From Streptomyces colonosanans (GTDB taxonomy: Bacteria; Actinomycetota; Actinomycetes; Streptomycetales; Streptomycetaceae): DNA of 64,000 nt. The DNA lies in assembly GCF_001866645.1 (NCBI RefSeq), contig NZ_MLYP01000050.1, positions 96,124-160,123 of the forward strand, written 5' to 3'. Below are positions 60,558 through 64,000 of the stretch, in pieces (the first letter of the stretch is position 1; every line of letters starts with the position of its first letter). The notes beneath the pieces were generated by a model. The model had not been told where the DNA came from and did not search any database. It was given only the letters and a program-made list of their open reading frames with translations. The position numbers and the translations under genes were made by a program.

Positions 60558-63500
60558 GTGCAGGGACGTTTCAAGAGGGATGGCAGTGCTTCGGCGGAGT
60601 CGGAGCCGCACGGCGGGACCGACCGCGGATCCTCGCCCCAGCACGCTCAGAACCCGGGACCCGCGCCGTCCGGTGCAGGCGCTGAGCACCCCGGCCGCAC
60701 CGGCGCGAACGCGGCTGCGGCCCCCGCAGCGCCGCAGAGCAGCGTTCCGGTCGGTTCGGGCTCACGCGTAGCCCTGCGCAACTGGCGCATCTCCACGCGT
60801 CTGGTGTCGCTGCTCGCGCTCCCCGTGGTCGCCGCGACCACGCTCGGCGCGATGCGCATCAGCGACAACATGGACCAGATGCAGCAGCTCGACAACATGA
60901 AGCTGCTGACCGACATGACCAGGCAGGCGACGCAGCTCGCGGCGGCACTCCAGGAGGAGCGTGACCAGTCCGCCGGTCCGCTCGCCCACGGTGCGACGGC
61001 GAACGACTACACGGTCAAGGGCGTCCGCGAGAGGACCAACCGCGCCCGCTCCGCCTTCCTGGAGGGCACCCAGGAGATCGGCGACGCCTCCGACAGCGGC
61101 AAGCTCTCCGGTGTCCGCGACAGCGTCGTCGGTATCGCGAGCGAGCTGAACAACCTCAGCGCCATCCGGGCCAGCGCCTACAAGGACGCGAAGAACTCCA
61201 CGCAGACGGTCGAGGCCTACCACCGTCTGATCACCCAGCTGCTCGGCCTGTCCCAGGACATGGCGCAGGCCACCAGCAACCCGGAGATGATCCAGCGCAC
61301 CCGCGCCCTGTCGGCCTTCTCCACCGCCAAGGAGTACGCGTCCGTTCAGCGTGCGGTCATCGCGGCGGCCCTGCCCGCGAACAACAGCACGTCCGGCACG
61401 CTCTCCGAGAACGACCGCCTGTACGCCCTCTCCGCGCTGGAGAGCCAGGACTCCGGGCTGGACAGCTTCCGCAGCATCTACGGTGACGGCGCCGAGGACC
61501 TGACCAAGCCGATCGACCAGGGCAGCCCGACGATCGAGGCCGCCGACTCCTACGCCGGCCGTGTCCTCAAGAGCACCTCCGGCCTCGCGACCCAGCCCAA
61601 GCGCTCGTACAAGGACTGGGTCGACGATGACTCGGCCAAGCTCCAGCAGATGAAGAGCATCGAGGGCTCGCTCCTGGAGGAGATGGAGCAGAAGGCCCGC
61701 GAGCTGAAGAACGCCTCCCAGCAAGAGGCGATCATCTCCGGTGCGCTGATCCTGCTCGTCCTCGGCGTCTCCCTCGTCGGCGCCTTCGTCGTGTCCCGCT
61801 CCATGATCCGCTCGCTGCGCCGGCTGCAGGACACCGCCACCAAGGTCGCCCAGGAGCGCCTGCCCGAGCTGGTCAAGCACCTGTCCGAGTCCGACCCGCA
61901 GGACGTCGACACGTCCGTGGAGTCGGTCGGTGTGCACTCCCGGGACGAGATCGGCCAGGTGGCCGCGGCCTTCGACGACGTGCACCGCGAGGCGGTCCGC
62001 CTCGCCGCCGAGCAGGCCCTGCTGCGGGGCAACGTCAACGCGATGTTCACCAACCTCTCGCGTCGCTCCCAGGGCCTGATCCAGCGCCAGCTGTCGCTGA
62101 TCTCCGAACTGGAGTCCCGCGAGGCCGACCCGGACCAGCTCTCCTCGCTGTTCAAGCTCGACCACCTGGCGACGCGTATGCGCCGAAACGGCGAGAACCT
62201 GCTCGTCCTCGCCGGTGAGGAACCCGGCCGCCGCTGGACCCGCCCGGTCCCGCTGGTCGACGTGCTGCGCGCCGCCGCGTCCGAGGTGGAGCAGTACGAG
62301 CGCATCGAGTTGGCCGCGGTCCCGGCCACCGAGGTCGCCGGCCGCGTGGTCAACGACCTCGTGCACCTGCTCGCCGAGCTGCTGGAGAACGCCACCTCGT
62401 TCTCCTCGCCGCAGACCAAGGTCAAGGTCACCGGTCATGCGCTGCCCGACGGGCGTGTACTGATCGAGATCCACGACACCGGCATCGGCCTGTCCCCCGA
62501 GGACCTCGCCCAGATCAACGAGCGGCTCGCCGCGCCGCCCACGGTGGACGTCTCCGTCTCCCGCCGCATGGGTCTGTTCGTGGTCGGCCGTCTGTCCCAG
62601 CGCCACGGCATCCGTATCCAGCTGCGCCCGTCCGACTCCGGTGGTACGACCGCGCTGGTCATGCTCCCGGTCGACATCGCCCAGGGCGGCAAGAAGCCCG
62701 CCGGGGGCAAGCCCGGCCAGGGCGCCCCGCAGTCCGGTGGTTCGGGCGCCGCACAGGCCGCCGTCGGCGCGGCCGCGGCCCGGCACCAGTCCCAGCAGGG
62801 CGGCCGTTCCGGGGGGCCGGGACTCGGTGCCGCCCCGCAGCGCGGACAGGTGGGCGCCGGTCAGGGGCCGCGCGCCGCACTGCCCGGCAGCGCCCCGGGT
62901 GGCCGTCCCGGCGGCCCGGGTGCTCCCCGTGGTCAGCAGGCTCCCGCCTCCATGCCCTCGGCTTCGTCCGAGCAGGGGGCGCCTCCGTCCCGTCAGCAGG
63001 GCCGGCCGGCCCCGCCGAATGCCGGTGCCTTCGGGCAGGGTGCGCCGGGCGCTCCTCAGGGGCTGCAGGCGGGCCAGGCCTTCCAGGACAGCGGCGCGGG
63101 CTTCCGTCAGGGCGGCTTCGGCGACGGTGCCTCCGCGCCCGCACCGCAGGAGCGGCAGCCCAAGGAAGGCCGCGGCCGGCGTCGGCCGCAGCTTCCCGGG
63201 CGTGGCGGTCAGCGCGCCGAACTGCCCGGTGGCAGCCCCCAGCAGCGCACGCCGAGCTGGAGCGACGAGAACGCGCAGCCCCCGGTGCCGCGCGCCTCGC
63301 TGGACGCTCCGCGCGGCCACGACGAGCCGAACGCCCTGTCCTCGACCTCGCCCATGCCGCGGATCGACGACCGCCAGGGGCCGGGCTCGACCGCCGAGAT
63401 CCCCCGCATCGACGACCACCAGGGTCCCGGGTCCACCTCCGAGTTCCCGCGCCTGGACGTCAACGCCCCGCATCCCGGTGCGGGTGTGCCCGCGGCCGGT

Positions 63501-64000
63501 GGGCAGTTCGCCCGCCAGGACGGCTTCGGCGGCTCGCACCCGGGCAGCCCGGCGGGCGGGTATCCGGGCGCCGGTGCCGGACACGGCCAGGACACCGGTC
63601 AGTTCGCGGCCCCTGGACACTTCCAGGACACCGGTCAGTTCGCGCAGCCCGGACAGGTCCAGGACCCGTCGTCCACCGGCCAGTTCGCGGCCCCCGGACA
63701 CGTCCAGGACCCGTCGTCCACCGGGCAGTTCGCGCAGCCCGGACCGGGTCAGAACCCCTCCTCCCGCGGCCAGTTCCCCACGCAGGGCCACGACGGCTCC
63801 GGCACGGGCCAGTTCGCCGCCCCGGGGTACGGACACCACCAGGACCCCTCCTCCACCGGCCAGTTCGCGCAACCTCAGTCCTCCACCGGCCAGTTCGCCC
63901 AACCACAGTCCTCCACCGGCCAGTTCGCCCAACCACAGTCCTCCACCGGCCAGTTCGCCCAACCACAGTCCTCCACCGGCCAGTTCGCCCAACCACAGTC
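60558..64000 (+). CDS. cvnA: Sensor histidine kinase-like protein CvnA (conservon), partial at 3' end
   Basis: Conservons are four-gene cassettes (cvnA-D) of Streptomyces linking a sensor kinase-like protein to a roadblock protein, a DUF742 protein and a small GTPase. This first gene starts at GTG 60558 (VQGRFKRDGSASAESEPHGG). TM1 lies at about 80-100, a nitrate/nitrite-sensor-like helical domain at 110-340, TM2 at 389-410, HAMP to about 470, and an HATPase domain (ELLENATSFSS near 607, DTGIGLS). Residues 715-1147 are a Gly/Pro/Gln-rich tail with tandem repeats. The frame is still open at the window end. Confidence 0.9.
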   Translation, partial: MQGRFKRDGSASAESEPHGGTDRGSSPQHAQNPGPAPSGAGAEHPGRTGANAAAAPAAPQSSVPVGSGSRVALRNWRISTRLVSLLALPVVAATTLGAMRISDNMDQMQQLDNMKLLTDMTRQATQLAAALQEERDQSAGPLAHGATANDYTVKGVRERTNRARSAFLEGTQEIGDASDSGKLSGVRDSVVGIASELNNLSAIRASAYKDAKNSTQTVEAYHRLITQLLGLSQDMAQATSNPEMIQRTRALSAFSTAKEYASVQRAVIAAALPANNSTSGTLSENDRLYALSALESQDSGLDSFRSIYGDGAEDLTKPIDQGSPTIEAADSYAGRVLKSTSGLATQPKRSYKDWVDDDSAKLQQMKSIEGSLLEEMEQKARELKNASQQEAIISGALILLVLGVSLVGAFVVSRSMIRSLRRLQDTATKVAQERLPELVKHLSESDPQDVDTSVESVGVHSRDEIGQVAAAFDDVHREAVRLAAEQALLRGNVNAMFTNLSRRSQGLIQRQLSLISELESREADPDQLSSLFKLDHLATRMRRNGENLLVLAGEEPGRRWTRPVPLVDVLRAAASEVEQYERIELAAVPATEVAGRVVNDLVHLLAELLENATSFSSPQTKVKVTGHALPDGRVLIEIHDTGIGLSPEDLAQINERLAAPPTVDVSVSRRMGLFVVGRLSQRHGIRIQLRPSDSGGTTALVMLPVDIAQGGKKPAGGKPGQGAPQSGGSGAAQAAVGAAAARHQSQQGGRSGGPGLGAAPQRGQVGAGQGPRAALPGSAPGGRPGGPGAPRGQQAPASMPSASSEQGAPPSRQQGRPAPPNAGAFGQGAPGAPQGLQAGQAFQDSGAGFRQGGFGDGASAPAPQERQPKEGRGRRRPQLPGRGGQRAELPGGSPQQRTPSWSDENAQPPVPRASLDAPRGHDEPNALSSTSPMPRIDDRQGPGSTAEIPRIDDHQGPGSTSEFPRLDVNAPHPGAGVPAAGGQFARQDGFGGSHPGSPAGGYPGAGAGHGQDTGQFAAPGHFQDTGQFAQPGQVQDPSSTGQFAAPGHVQDPSSTGQFAQPGPGQNPSSRGQFPTQGHDGSGTGQFAAPGYGHHQDPSSTGQFAQPQSSTGQFAQPQSSTGQFAQPQSSTGQFAQPQSSTGQFAQPQ
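63849..63998 (+). repeat. Tandem 30-bp repeats in the cvnA tail
   Basis: Five consecutive 30-bp units encoding SSTGQFAQPQ; the first differs from the rest by two bases, the others look identical. They continue to the window edge. Looser copies (TGQFAAPG, TGQFAQPG) start near 63600. Confidence 0.95.

Noticed and set aside
60762..63992. Long minus-strand frame opposite cvnA
   Set aside because: Shadow of cvnA; its repetitive Gly/Leu/Trp composition simply mirrors the cvnA tail repeats.
63849..63998. Regular 30-bp repeats as a CRISPR array
   Set aside because: Units are adjacent without spacers and are in frame with cvnA.

Overview
This 64 kb window is very GC-rich, uses GTG starts freely, shows strong G/C bias at third codon positions and carries Streptomyces-specific genes: nsdA, glcP, hupS with a lysine-rich tail, ndgR, four tandem type I signal peptidases, and a conservon histidine kinase of the CvnA type. 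It is core chromosome of a Streptomyces species. As far as I remember it, the gene order follows the S. coelicolor segment from the rpsP/sip region down to conservon 1. I see no prophage, insertion sequence, CRISPR array or biosynthetic cluster.

Layout, left to right. 1-3.0 kb: yraN-comM-dprA (DNA uptake/processing), read leftwards, with dprA cut by the window edge. 3.2-7.5 kb: DUF2469, a NUDIX hydrolase and four signal peptidase genes. 7.6-10.2 kb: the rpsP-khpA-rimM-trmD-rplS ribosome/tRNA-modification operon. 10.5-13.8 kb: a SprT-like metallopeptidase, an archaeal/eukaryal-type prolyl-tRNA synthetase and a divergent methyltransferase. 13.8-17.4 kb: an ftsH paralogue and ffh. 17.6-22 kb: amtB-glnK-glnD nitrogen operon with a GlnR box. 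22.2-26.1 kb: nsdA, an orphan primase/polymerase-like protein and ftsY. 26.5-32.4 kb: glcP glucose permease, smc and a small coiled-coil protein. 32.7-43.4 kb: acylphosphatase, a secreted CAP protein, mutM-rnc-rpmF-yceD, a coiled-coil protein with a Gln/Tyr-rich tail, rsmD-coaD, recG and a FakA-like kinase. 43.7-51.3 kb: rpmB, thiL, a stand-alone RAM protein, a DUF3515 lipoprotein, ddl, plsC-gpsA, cofC and hupS. 51.5-55.8 kb: leuCD with divergent ndgR, then a DUF4188 gene with a divergent MerR-type regulator. 55.8-56.4 kb: five tRNA genes (Glu x3, Gln x2). 56.4-59.5 kb: HAD phosphatase and a FAH-gltX pair. 59.8-64 kb: a small protein with a duplicated motif, divergent from a cvnA-type sensor kinase that runs off the right edge.

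Most genes serve housekeeping functions: translation, protein export (ffh, ftsY and the signal peptidases within 25 kb), chromosome structure (smc, hupS), nitrogen and glucose uptake, and cell-wall precursors. Transcription units are often closed by long, nearly perfect GC-rich hairpins, usually without a U-tract, as is common in Streptomyces. The less ordinary items are the long sipX/sipY overlap, the archaeal-type ProRS, palindromes in the nsdA and rpmB upstream regions, the low-complexity tail on the coiled-coil protein at 37.0-38.1 kb, the duplicated-motif protein beside cvnA, and the 10-residue tandem repeats in the CvnA tail.
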